Of a stretch of DNA of 15,632 nucleotides, positions 6,764-14,402 are shown in pieces. The DNA lies in contig JAATVP010000259.1 in NCBI GenBank assembly GCA_014523625.1, positions 1 through 15,632 on the forward strand, given 5' to 3'. Positions within the stretch are counted from its first letter, which is position 1. The number at the start of each line of letters is the position of its first letter. This DNA comes from Nitrososphaerales archaeon TH5896. Its GTDB lineage: Archaea; Thermoproteota; Nitrososphaeria; Nitrososphaerales; Nitrososphaeraceae. The notes under the pieces are model-generated. The model saw only the letters and a program-made list of their open reading frames with translations, was not told the origin of the DNA and made no database searches. Position numbers and translations under genes: made by a program.

Positions 6764-6944
6764 TCAACCTTGTCCGTTACTTTTGCTTATTTCTTTCTTA
6801 AGTTTCTCCGAGAGTTCGTTCATTTCATCTAATGTGGCGTCTTCCGGCACAAGTACAGCAGTTGAAGGGTCCAAATATCTCTTGAAGGAAGCGTACAAGA
6901 GTTCAAGCTCCCTTCGTGGAAAGTTCTAGTTTGACAGTATTCAT
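6764..6944 (-). pseudogene. 59-residue gene broken by one extra base
   Basis: From ATG 6944 the minus strand reads MNTVKLELSTKGA and stops at TGA (6903-6905). In the adjacent frame the reading continues ELELLYASFKRYLDPSTAVL, then VPEDATLDEMNELSEKLKKE to TGA at 6764-6766. Removing a single base from the GGG run (CCC at 6910-6912 on the given strand) joins them into a smooth 59-residue protein with a beta-strand start, a helix, and a basic C-terminal amphipathic helix. The downstream frame has no ATG of its own before the middle of the last helix. I do not recognise the family. Either the gene is inactivated, the base is a sequencing error in a homopolymer, or, less likely, the frame is changed during translation. 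Confidence 0.6.
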
Positions 6945-7518
6945 ACTAGAGAATTCACTAGGAGATAGTTAAGGGTTATTTTGGAGACTGGTCAGGAGAT
7001 CGGAGACAAAGGTGGCGATGATTATTACAATCGCTACTAGTTATGATAGCTTGATTCAAAACAATACCCTCGAATTGGTTACGTTCAATACTAGAATCTG
7101 CTGTTTGAATCAAATTCATTTCGTTGATTTGCAAGAATTTCTCTATCATAGTAACAAAATCTCTGTGTGGATGAATTAGCTATAATGTTGAAGAACAAAC
7201 GTGGGGCTGATTCGTTTATTATAAATAAGACTGAAATCATTTTTGTACGTCGACTTGTACTCGATCGAAAATGAATATTCTAATAGAGATCGCTGTGTTG
7301 GCATTTAGTTTGATAGTATTTAATTGATTTCTTGCCCTCCACCGTCACGTTTGGGTCCTAGTGCATAGATTTATACTAGATTTATTCAAACAAGGAATTG
7401 TAATACATTTTTGATGATCTTACCTGCAAGTGCCCATATAATGACCGCAACCTTTTGAGTGTACCGTACATCATTACCGATTTCAGCTATGTTAAAGTAC
7501 TTGGATAAGTAGAGTTCT
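6945..7518. other. Gene-poor stretch
   Basis: No firm gene. A minus-strand ATG frame at 6976-7149 would give 57 residues, beginning MIEKFLQINEMNL, with a TTATAG about 33 bases upstream; it is protein-like at the N terminus but cysteine/histidine-rich and unconvincing at the end. Two tiny plus-strand ORFs (7185-7274 and 7271-7327) overlap by ATGA, and the second is a purely hydrophobic 18-mer. None is supported enough to call. Confidence 0.35.
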
Positions 7519-7521
7519 GTG

Positions 7522-7806
7522 ATGGCCGACTCAAGAAAAGAAACTTCCATAAAATTTCACGGAGTGCGTGTAAAGAATGTAGTAATAACCCATTTGAGGC
7601 GTACATCGAACACAAGTACTATTGAAAAGCTTGATATATTGACCGCAAAATACGAACGAAATCAGACTATCGAGACCATCAATATACAAATAGTTGCAGA
7701 ATATGTGACAATTACTTATTATAAAGATGAAGCTGCGAATGTAATTATCAACAGAGAACTAATTCCAACACATTCAATTGAACACATTATGGTTAATGAC
7801 ATCTAA
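7522..7806 (+). CDS. Unknown small beta-rich protein
   Basis: The frame encodes 94 residues from ATG 7522; an immediately preceding in-frame GTG (7519) is less likely. TTAAAGTA at 7492-7499 is about 26 bases upstream, a leaderless-type promoter. The sequence has alternating hydrophobic residues suggesting several beta strands (VRVKNVVITHL, INIQIVAEYVTITYY, NVIINREL, SIEHIMVNDI) with a short helix between (TIEKLDILTAKYE). There is no cysteine, signal peptide or membrane segment. I do not recognise the family. The gene is isolated. Confidence 0.6.
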   Translation: MADSRKETSIKFHGVRVKNVVITHLRRTSNTSTIEKLDILTAKYERNQTIETINIQIVAEYVTITYYKDEAANVIINRELIPTHSIEHIMVNDI

Positions 7807-7826
7807 ATATATATGAGATGTAAAAA

Positions 7827-7919
7827 ATGAAATTTACCTTGGAAATATTAGATTGCAAAGAGTCTGTTACAATTTCTAAAAGACAATACGACTTACGGTA
7901 TGGGTTGAACAAGTTATAA
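7827..7919 (+). CDS. Possible 30-residue protein
   Basis: A short ATG frame 20 bases after the preceding gene encodes MKFTLEILDCKESVTISKRQ plus ten residues ending in GLNKL. The composition is protein-like, with a possible beta strand and a basic segment. It could be a small co-transcribed protein or the stub of a lost gene. There is no Shine-Dalgarno and no homology I can name. Confidence 0.25.
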   Translation: MKFTLEILDCKESVTISKRQYDLRYGLNKL

Positions 7920-7929
7920 CCAGTATCGC

Positions 7930-7946
7930 GCCTTTAAATCAAAGGC
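7930..7946. terminator. Small hairpin between convergent genes
   Basis: GCCTTT and AAAGGC form a six-base stem around the loop AAATC. It lies in the convergent spacer between the small plus-strand genes and nfo. A terminator or barrier role is conceivable, but archaeal termination mostly relies on T runs, so this is tentative. Confidence 0.25.
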
Positions 7947-8073
7947 ATTGAATATCTTCGTTGCATGAGCCCATTTCTGGCTACGAATGTTGTCAATAGT
8001 TGGGTGGTTATAGAAATCGGAAAAACCTGCTGTCTCTTACTATAGCTCCTCATAGGCTCCAATGCATTCTTAT

Positions 8074-9069
8074 TCAATCATTGCCAAGAACAGATTTAAC
8101 AAACTTCAGATTATCTGAATTGCTTCGTCTACTATCGATTGGCGTTTCCATTATCAGAGGTATATTTTTGTGAGAATTGTGTCTCAAGAACGCCTTAAAC
8201 CCCTCTTCCCCTATTTCGCCAAGCCCTACGTGTTCATGTCTATCACGGCGGGAAAAAAATTTGTCTCTCGAGTCGTTGAGATGGATCAGTTTTAGATATT
8301 TATATCCAACTTCCGAGTCGAATTTATCCATCGTCTCATAAACTGCTTCTTTAGAAGCAAGATCGTATCCCGAAGCAAATGCATGACAGGTATCCAAGCA
8401 AATACCAAATCGATCTTTTTTGCTACTGGAGTTATGGTCATACAGATTATCAAGTATTATCCTTAACTCTTTAAAATCGCTGGCAACAGTATTTTTCTGA
8501 CCCGCACTATTTTCTAAAAGTATCGAAACGGTGTTTTCTGCTGAAGCTGAATGAATCGCGTAAGAGCATGCCATAACCAGTTGTTCAACTCCCTTCTTAA
8601 TTCCTTCGCCTTGGTGACTCCCAAGATGAATCACGAGATAGGGGATGTCCAGAGTACTGGTTCTTTTTAATTCGTCTGACAAGACTTGTACTGATTGATC
8701 GTAGATTTTTTTATTGGGTGAAGAAAGGTTGGGTAGGTAAGGCATATGAACAAAGATCGCATTTCTGTCGATTAAAGATTCGACTTTTTCCTGCTTTTTG
8801 CTCTTGCTAGTTGTCCTTGCTGATGTACTTGTTATTGATTCGTTAGGTTCTGTGCGTCCTGCCAGTTTGGCTTTGAACAGCGCGACATCATTATTGTCCA
8901 ATGTTTTTGCAGCCCAGCCTCTTGGATTTCTACTGAATATTTGAAACGCGGTGCAATTTTCTTTTAGAGCATTATCTACAGATTTAGAAATACCTCCTGA
9001 AATTGACACGTGAAATCCGATTTTTATTCCCAATGCTACATAAGTTGGAAACGGGTGTCGTTTATACAT
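8074..9069 (-). CDS. nfo: Endonuclease IV (AP endonuclease)
   Basis: Endonuclease IV cleaves the DNA backbone 5' to abasic sites and removes blocked 3' ends in base excision repair, using three zinc ions in a TIM barrel. The 331-residue product has all nine expected metal ligands: H108 (VHMPYLPNLSSP), H148 (IHLGSHQG), E186 (LLENSAGQ), D226 and H229 (CLDTCHAFASGYD), H263 (LIHLNDSR), D276 and H278 (RRDRHEHVGLGEIG), and E308 (MET P). The N-terminal GFHVSISGG and FQIFSRNPRGW motifs are also present. It is about 45 residues longer than the E. coli enzyme, largely because of a Ser/Thr/Lys-rich insert at 73-98 and an N-terminal extension. The ATG at 9069 gives 14 residues before the usual IKIGFH start. 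A TTG at residue 13 is the alternative, and TGTATAAA over the ATG itself would be a TATA box about 32 bases before it. The gene is divergent from a nuoB relic and ligD beyond it. Confidence 0.93.
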   Translation of the reverse strand: MYKRHPFPTYVALGIKIGFHVSISGGISKSVDNALKENCTAFQIFSRNPRGWAAKTLDNNDVALFKAKLAGRTEPNESITSTSARTTSKSKKQEKVESLIDRNAIFVHMPYLPNLSSPNKKIYDQSVQVLSDELKRTSTLDIPYLVIHLGSHQGEGIKKGVEQLVMACSYAIHSASAENTVSILLENSAGQKNTVASDFKELRIILDNLYDHNSSSKKDRFGICLDTCHAFASGYDLASKEAVYETMDKFDSEVGYKYLKLIHLNDSRDKFFSRRDRHEHVGLGEIGEEGFKAFLRHNSHKNIPLIMETPIDSRRSNSDNLKFVKSVLGND

Positions 9070-9199
9070 TTTTGATCGCCTAAAATTTCCGTCCTAGGAT
9101 CGGTACATATCTTTACAGATGCGATCGGTGCAGTTAGTCCAGGATAAAATGCTGATTTGATATCCCAACGATGATACGACTGATTCTGAAGTGTTATAT

Positions 9200-9662
9200 A
9201 TGATATTTGGGGAGATTTGTTAGTTCACCCGAAGGCTAATACAGAATTGAAGACAGAACTGCTTAACCAATCGAACTTCGTCATGGTTAGTAGAATTGGG
9301 GACGTCTTAATTAAGGCACTAGATAAACCTCTTGGATATGCAATAAACTGGGGACGGGTTTGGTCGTTATGGCCAGTTCATCTGGATGCGACCTAGTAGT
9401 TGTACAAGGCACCGTAACTAGAAAAATGGCCCCAAGATTGCGCATGGTGTATGATCAAATGCCGGAGCCAAAATATGTTGTAGCGATGGGGGCATGTGCG
9501 ATTACTGGCGGTCTATATATAGACTCATATAATGTACTCCCGGGTGTTGATGGTATTATTCCAGTTGATGTTTACGTTCCTGGCTGCCCCCCACGTCCAT
9601 AGACATTGATTCAAGGGATAATGCTTTTGCAAGAAAAAATGAAGAGATCAAAAGTAAGATAG
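9200..9662 (+). pseudogene. nuoB: nuoB pseudogene (complex I subunit B)
   Basis: NuoB carries the [4Fe-4S] cluster N2 next to the quinone site in respiratory complex I. The relic is in two frames. From about 9217 to 9384 one frame reads the N-terminal part, including [20 protein letters not shown] and WSLWPVHL. The next frame resumes at 9387 with [19 protein letters not shown], then [20 protein letters not shown], and [15 protein letters not shown] at 9600-9602 interrupts it where the family has a Glu, after which TLIQGIMLLQEKMKRSKVR completes the C terminus to 9662. The missing middle, about 33 residues, holds the adjacent cysteine pair (ACC) that ligates the cluster; the GACA and PGCPP cysteines remain. 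The start also looks broken: ATG 9200 is one base out of frame with the body at a G run. With an internal deletion, a stop and a shifted start, this cannot be a working subunit; a functional copy must lie elsewhere. Confidence 0.9.
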
Positions 9663-9923
9663 ATATAATCCAGTCATGGGTTTTAAGCTTAGTATTTGCA
9701 GTGCTTTAAGTTTAGATCTGGTTTTGACTCTTCCTTCTATGGTTCCTAGCCAGGTCCCTCATCAGAAATAAGACTTCAGGGTTTCCCTTGTTGCAATTGT
9801 TGATTATTAGGAAGATTTATGTTATAGAAGTTAACTGGAAGTAATACCGAGAGCGGTTGCGATATTCGGCAAAAGTTAGGTGTATTTTCCAGTTGAGATC
9901 AAAATGTTTGAACGATTTAGAAG

Positions 9924-9940
9924 GCCTAAGATTTTTAGGC
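9924..9940. terminator. Small hairpin
   Basis: GCCTAA and TTAGGC pair around the loop GATTT, about 260 bases after the nuoB relic. No gene ends close to it, so a terminator role is unproven. Confidence 0.2.
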
Positions 9941-10258
9941 TCTTACACTACAGTTTAGTACCTGGTTGTTCTATTCTTTTAATTTGGGGTCCATTGTAGG
10001 CAGGATACAATTTCCAGGTCTGACAAGATTTTACCTTATTTGCCGAATTCCGTTACAGGAAGCAAATACATTTTCTTTCGCGTAGCGGCGGTGATCTCGA
10101 CACTTCGTGCTCTCTTAATGAAATATGGAATAAAGTCTAATCGTCCTGGCAAGAAATATTTCAAATATTGCGTCTTCTCGTCGATTTTTGGAAGCAGTCA
10201 TTACGGCGAAGATCATTTGATTCGGTGAAGCAAGGAGTGCACCCATGGTATGATTAGC

Positions 10259-10281
10259 AGGCCCCCCCGGAGTGGGGGCCT
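10259..10281. other. Strong GC-rich hairpin
   Basis: AGGCCCCC (10259-10266) and GGGGGCCT (10274-10281) form a perfect eight-base stem around the seven-base loop CCGGAGT. In a 36% GC background such a stem is unusual. It sits about 150 bases upstream of ligD. It could be part of a structured RNA, a transcription barrier, or simply a GC-rich relic of decayed coding sequence; no T run follows it directly. Confidence 0.6.
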
Positions 10282-10434
10282 CGGGAACCTTTAGACGTAG
10301 AAAAGCTCGAATGGGTACGGGGCAGTGGACTAAGCTCGTTAAGCGAAACAAATAATGTCAGTTTAAGATTCTAAATCCAAAAATAGTATGGTGCCTCTCA
10401 ATTAAGGTAACACGTAAAAGGCTAGATTTAGCTT

Positions 10435-13278
10435 ATGCTTGAAAAATACAATAGGAAACGAAATTTTGCGAAGACTCCTGAACCTGCTGGAGCTCCTACT
10501 GATCAGCCAATAATTGATAACAGAAGGCGCTTTGTCATTCAGAAGCATAGTGCTAGAAGGTTGCACTATGATTTTAGACTCGAAACAGAAAACAGAGTAC
10601 TAAGATCTTGGGCCATTCCGAAAGGAATTTCACTTGACCCCAAAGTTAAACGCCTAGCAATTCTCACTGAAGACCACCCTTTGGATTACCTTCTATTTGA
10701 AGGCACTATTCCTGAGGGAAACTACGGAGCAGGGACTGTACTTGTTTGGGACACCGGTTTCTATACATTGGAAAAATCTAATGAACAATTTTCTCGGCAG
10801 TTTGATAAAGGGAAGATAACTTTTGTATTGCATGGGCACAAGGTAAATGGTAAATTTTCTTTAATTAGAACCGGTCGCGAAAACCAGTGGCTTATAATAA
10901 AGTATGTTGACCAGTTCGTATCAGAAGAGGACCTTACAACATCTCTGCCTGATTCTGTGCTGTCTCAAGCTAAAAAAAATGAAAATAAAAAAAAGTACAG
11001 CGCCAACAATGAAAATCCTAGCTCTCAAATGAATCCTAGACTCCCCCAGGACAATGTAACGACTGATGAGACTGACACTCAGTATGTTAATAAAATTAAA
11101 ATCCAACAACTTCCATCGTCTGAATTCCCGAATACAATCAGGCCAATGCTCTCTACCCCAGTTGATAAACCCTTTAACGATAAGAAATGGGAATTTGAAA
11201 TCAAATGGGACGGGGTCAGGGCTATACTTTTTTATAGCAAAAGCAAGAATGCACTTGAGCTCAAATCTAGAACTAATAAATCCATTCGTCACAGATATCC
11301 AGAAATCAGCGATTCGATCCGATCATTTTCAGTCATAAGATGTGAGGACTCGGTTGTCCTTGATGGTGAGATCGTAGTTTTAAATGAACAAGGTCACCCA
11401 GACTTTCAAAGTCATCAAAGTAGAATGAATCTAGATCACGATTTAGATATACAAAACCTTTCTAAAGAAATTCCGGCTACTTTCTATATTTTTGATATTC
11501 TATATTTGGACGGCAAGAACCTCGAAAATTTGGAATTCTGGAAGAGAAGAGAATTGCTGTCAAATGTAATAAATTTGAGACAAGACAACCACAATGTGAT
11601 AAGGATATCTGAATCATTTAAAGAAAAAGGCATAGAGCTATTCGAGAATATTAAGGCACGCGATCTTGAAGGCATAATTGCAAAGAATAAGAACAGCAGA
11701 TATCTTCAAGGTGCTAGAACCGCTGATTGGTTAAAGATCAAAAATTTACATACTCAGGACTGTGTGGTGATTGGATATACTAGAGGCGAAGGTAACAGAA
11801 AGGGTTATTTTGGATCTTTGCTGCTGGCCGCATATAATAAGAAACTTGTCTTTATTGGGCACTCTGGAAGCGGGTTCGACGGTCCACAGATTATTGACAT
11901 TTTCAATAAATTGCATGAAATAAGGAGCGACGAGATTCCGGTATCTCACGTACCATATACCAATAGGGATCCAGTTTGGGTACGCCCATTGCTCGTAGTT
12001 GAAGTCAAGTTTGACGGCTGGACAAAGGACATGATTATGAGAGCTCCCATATTTCTAAGGATTAGAGATGATAAGAAGCCTCAAGATTGCACTCTTGAAA
12101 AACCTAAGAGCCTAAAGGAATTATCCAATGTAAAACCACAATACTACACGAAGCAAACTCTATCATCATCGGTGGCGCCACCACCATCGCCGACATCGCA
12201 AGTACCAAGTTCAGGGCAATCACCTTCAGTGCTAGCTTCGAACACAAATTCTATTACTACATTCACTGCCAAGAGAGTACAGAGTAACTTTACTAACCTT
12301 GATAAGGTTTTTTGGCCGAAAAATCCATTTCATGGTGAGCTAACAAAAGGAAACTTGATCGAATATTATGACAAGATAAGTAATTACCTGCTCCCTTTTC
12401 TTAGAGATAGACCATTATCCTTGAGTAGATACCCTGATGGAATAACGGGTAAACACTTTTATCAAAAAAATTGGAATATGAAAAAACCTGAATTTGTTAA
12501 TTCAGTGAAGCTTTATTCGGAATCTGTGAGGAGATCGACTAATTATTTGATATGTAATAACAAGGAAACGCTGCTCTGGCTGGCAAATCTTGGATGTATA
12601 GAAATACACCCTTGGTACAGTAGGGTTGTCGATTATGATGCCTGTCTAGAGGATTCTGATGCACTGGATGAAGAAGAATGTGGCCTTAGTCATCCAGACT
12701 TTGTTGTTTTCGATTTGGATCCATACATTTACTCTGGATTAGAGACCAGCGTTGAAGAGGAGCCGGAGTATAACTATGCTGCATTCAAGGAAACAGTGAA
12801 AATCGCCCAGTTACTAAAAATCGAAGTTTTTGATAAATTGAAAATCAAAGTGTATATTAAAACTTCAGGGAAAACAGGAATACATATTTTTGTGCCTGTC
12901 TCTGCAGGATACACTTATGATCAAACGAGAAGCTTTGCGGAAGCCGTTGGTAGAATATTGGTTAGCAAAGAACCTAACAAAATAACAATGGATTGGAATA
13001 CCTCAAAAAGACGAGGTAAAATTTTCTTTGATCACAACCAGAATGCAAAAGGCAAGACGCTGGCCTCAGCCCTTTCTGCTAGGCCTACTCCACTTGCTAC
13101 CGTCTCGATGCCATTAGAATGGAAGATCATTGATCGGATCTTGCCTACGGATTTTACAATACAAAGTGTAAAAGAAAAGTTGGCAGGTGAAAGAGATTTC
13201 AAAAAATCCGTAACAAGTTGGTCTAATATTCTTGAAAGTCGACAAGACCTTTCCAAACTATTGGAAACGTTTAGGTGA
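10435..13278 (+). CDS. ligD: Three-domain DNA repair ligase LigD
   Basis: LigD processes and seals double-strand breaks in Ku-dependent non-homologous end joining. This 947-residue protein has the order phosphoesterase, ligase, polymerase, as in Pseudomonas rather than Mycobacterium. The 3'-phosphoesterase domain (about 1-160) contains H38, H44, D46 and R48 in KHSARRLHYDFRLE, and H81/Y85. The ATP-dependent ligase domain (about 230-550) has nucleophile K257 in EIKWDGVRA, DGEIVVLNE, motif IV EGIIAK (412-417), motif V DWLKIK (431-436), and a C-terminal OB fold ending near 555. The primase-like polymerase domain (about 610-935) has metal-binding D760 and D762 in FDLDP, S811/G812/K813 with H817 in SGKTGIHIF, and D866 in KIFFDHNQN. 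Low-complexity linkers lie at about 163-228 and 575-610. All catalytic residues I can check are present, so it should be active. No Ku gene is in the window. The promoter is unclear; only a weak CAATTAAGG lies about 32 bases upstream. Confidence 0.95.
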   Translation: MLEKYNRKRNFAKTPEPAGAPTDQPIIDNRRRFVIQKHSARRLHYDFRLETENRVLRSWAIPKGISLDPKVKRLAILTEDHPLDYLLFEGTIPEGNYGAGTVLVWDTGFYTLEKSNEQFSRQFDKGKITFVLHGHKVNGKFSLIRTGRENQWLIIKYVDQFVSEEDLTTSLPDSVLSQAKKNENKKKYSANNENPSSQMNPRLPQDNVTTDETDTQYVNKIKIQQLPSSEFPNTIRPMLSTPVDKPFNDKKWEFEIKWDGVRAILFYSKSKNALELKSRTNKSIRHRYPEISDSIRSFSVIRCEDSVVLDGEIVVLNEQGHPDFQSHQSRMNLDHDLDIQNLSKEIPATFYIFDILYLDGKNLENLEFWKRRELLSNVINLRQDNHNVIRISESFKEKGIELFENIKARDLEGIIAKNKNSRYLQGARTADWLKIKNLHTQDCVVIGYTRGEGNRKGYFGSLLLAAYNKKLVFIGHSGSGFDGPQIIDIFNKLHEIRSDEIPVSHVPYTNRDPVWVRPLLVVEVKFDGWTKDMIMRAPIFLRIRDDKKPQDCTLEKPKSLKELSNVKPQYYTKQTLSSSVAPPPSPTSQVPSSGQSPSVLASNTNSITTFTAKRVQSNFTNLDKVFWPKNPFHGELTKGNLIEYYDKISNYLLPFLRDRPLSLSRYPDGITGKHFYQKNWNMKKPEFVNSVKLYSESVRRSTNYLICNNKETLLWLANLGCIEIHPWYSRVVDYDACLEDSDALDEEECGLSHPDFVVFDLDPYIYSGLETSVEEEPEYNYAAFKETVKIAQLLKIEVFDKLKIKVYIKTSGKTGIHIFVPVSAGYTYDQTRSFAEAVGRILVSKEPNKITMDWNTSKRRGKIFFDHNQNAKGKTLASALSARPTPLATVSMPLEWKIIDRILPTDFTIQSVKEKLAGERDFKKSVTSWSNILESRQDLSKLLETFR

Positions 13279-13343
13279 ATTAAACCTATTATTTCTATGA
13301 GTATATCTAATATGATTCTAACTTAAGTAATTAGTTTCATGAT

Positions 13344-13363
13344 CTTACTTCAAGTAAGGAGGT
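13344..13363 (+). promoter_or_regulatory. Hairpin and perfect Shine-Dalgarno with no real gene
   Basis: CTTACT and AGTAAG form a tight six-base stem (13344-13358), immediately merged with AAGGAGGT (13356-13363), a perfect match to the 16S rRNA anti-Shine-Dalgarno. The ATG two bases later opens only three codons, and the ATG at 13377 (13 bases away) only 14 (MIQVDMNSSHVRCK). Most genes here lack such a site, so it stands out. It may be chance, a tiny peptide, or the start of a lost gene. Confidence 0.35.
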
Positions 13364-13494
13364 AAATGACAAAATAATGATCCAGGTTGATATGAACAGC
13401 TCTCATGTTCGATGTAAGTAGTAGGTAGGAATATCAAGAATAGATGCTTTCTGATGCTTCCTACTCTATTAGAACCTATGAAGATTAACATAAT

Positions 13495-14124
13495 TCAACG
13501 GTGTTCTGATTCATTTAATTTCGACCTAATAAAATTGTGAAACTTTTCTATCTCCTCCTTGAATATAACTCTGTCAAAAGCCTGCTGGTTTACTTGCTGT
13601 ACGCCGTTTGACACGATTTCTTCTATGTCTTTTCTCATACTAATACGATTCCATCGAGCTATCTCTGATGATATCGGTTCATCAAAATACTTGTATACCA
13701 TTTCAGCTTTTTTCTCTTTAAATTTAGCGTTCTCTTTCCTATTTCTTAAAATTGAATAAAGGTCAGATTTTGATACGCTTACCTTTCCTTCTAGCGCAAT
13801 TATATGAGCTATCTCATGACCTATTACTCCCATTAGGTAATTGGGTAATCTCTCAATAAGTGTTAGAGTAGGATATATTGCAAATCTTTCATAATTATTT
13901 TTATCTGGATATGCAACACTATAAAATAAAACTTTGATCATCCTTGCATGAATTGTGGATATTCTCGTAATCATAATCGGTATTGGATAGATATTAGGTA
14001 TGTACGGTAAGGAACTTGAATCATTTAACGACTCAATTACACGGTTGTATGCTAGTTCAAGCGATCCCTTTATCTTTTCGAAACGTACAAGTTGATCTTT
14101 TGGTATGTACTCTGATGAGATCAT
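13495..14124 (-). CDS. HExxH zinc-metalloprotease-like protein
   Basis: The product is 209 residues from ATG at 14122-14124. It contains the zincin signature H103-E104-I-A-H107 in VIGHEIAHIIALEGKVS, which in metalloproteases supplies two zinc ligands and the catalytic glutamate. A possible third ligand is a glutamate in the following helical part, such as FDEPISSEIARWNR (about 148-161). Before the motif is a beta-rich part (IPIMITRISTIHARMIKVLFY, about 48-68) that would form the edge strand region of such a fold. There is no signal peptide or membrane segment, so the protein is probably cytosolic. I do not recognise a named peptidase family. A 45-residue ORF ends 10 bases upstream on the same strand, suggesting one transcript, although TTAAAAATA at about 14141-14149 could also act as its own TATA box. 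Confidence 0.75.
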   Translation of the reverse strand: MISSEYIPKDQLVRFEKIKGSLELAYNRVIESLNDSSSLPYIPNIYPIPIMITRISTIHARMIKVLFYSVAYPDKNNYERFAIYPTLTLIERLPNYLMGVIGHEIAHIIALEGKVSVSKSDLYSILRNRKENAKFKEKKAEMVYKYFDEPISSEIARWNRISMRKDIEEIVSNGVQQVNQQAFDRVIFKEEIEKFHNFIRSKLNESEHR

Positions 14125-14134
14125 TTGAAGATAA

Positions 14135-14272
14135 TTATTTCTTATTTTTAAGATTTACTTTAGATAAGTCTACTCGATCAGTCACCTGTGCTCCAGAAAC
14201 TACTACATCGTATAACCTCATGTCCCTATTCGGATCGAGGAGCCATACATTATTTCTCAAGACAGGGATCAC
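14135..14272 (-). CDS. 45-residue ORF ahead of the HExxH gene
   Basis: This minus-strand frame starts at GTG (14270-14272) and encodes 45 residues with a strongly protein-like, beta-rich pattern: VIPVLRNNVWLLDPNRDMRL followed by DVVVSGAQVTDRVDLSKV and a lysine-rich tail. It is too short for most gene callers. It stops 10 bases before the ATG of the HExxH gene on the same strand, so the two may be co-transcribed and the small product might bind or regulate its neighbour (inference). The alternative is a truncated C-terminal fragment, since an in-frame TAA lies two codons before the GTG. I recognise no family. Confidence 0.45.
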   Translation of the reverse strand: MIPVLRNNVWLLDPNRDMRLYDVVVSGAQVTDRVDLSKVNLKNKK

Positions 14273-14323
14273 TAGTTAAGATATGGTCATTTAGTTGGAT
14301 TCCCAAGATTTGGGGCAATTGAC

Positions 14324-14340
14324 GTGTCAACGTTGGACAC
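14324..14340. promoter_or_regulatory. Near-perfect palindrome between two minus-strand genes
   Basis: GTGTCAACGTTGGACAC is an inverted repeat imperfect by one missing base in the left arm. It lies about 50 bases upstream of the GTG start of the 45-residue ORF and could be an operator for that ORF and the HExxH gene. The element is short and could be coincidence. Confidence 0.25.
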
Positions 14341-14402
14341 AATACATATGCTTAAAAATTATTTAACAGTTAATCTAGAAAGCTCGGAATATTCATGGAC
14401 CT

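Larger units (their letters stand above)
9663..10434. other. Gene-poor stretch with a GC-rich island
   Basis: No credible gene over 770 bases. A small hairpin lies at 9924-9940. From about 10070 to 10345 the composition rises to around half GC and short protein-like runs appear in different frames on both strands, for example a plus-strand AGPPGVGASGTFRRRKARMG (about 10256-10315) interrupted upstream by stops. This could be a decayed gene of unknown family or a structured RNA. The strongest single element is the hairpin at 10259-10281. Confidence 0.4.

Noticed and set aside
6976..7149. 57-residue minus-strand ORF with a possible TATA box
   Set aside because: N-terminal half looks plausible, but the C-terminal half is Cys/His/Arg-rich and irregular; I could not separate it from chance.
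7185..7327. Two tiny ORFs overlapping by ATGA, the second an 18-residue hydrophobic peptide
   Set aside because: Toxin-like small hydrophobic peptides are tempting, but there is no antisense RNA signal, no good promoter spacing and the length is easily reached by chance.
10040..10351. 62- and 78-codon frames on opposite strands upstream of ligD
   Set aside because: They overlap each other in the GC-rich island, neither has a recognisable motif, and several frames show similar fragments, so neither is called as a gene.
10921..13256. Several 63-123-codon frames within ligD on both strands
   Set aside because: They lie inside a gene with complete catalytic motifs and have the composition expected of shadow frames.
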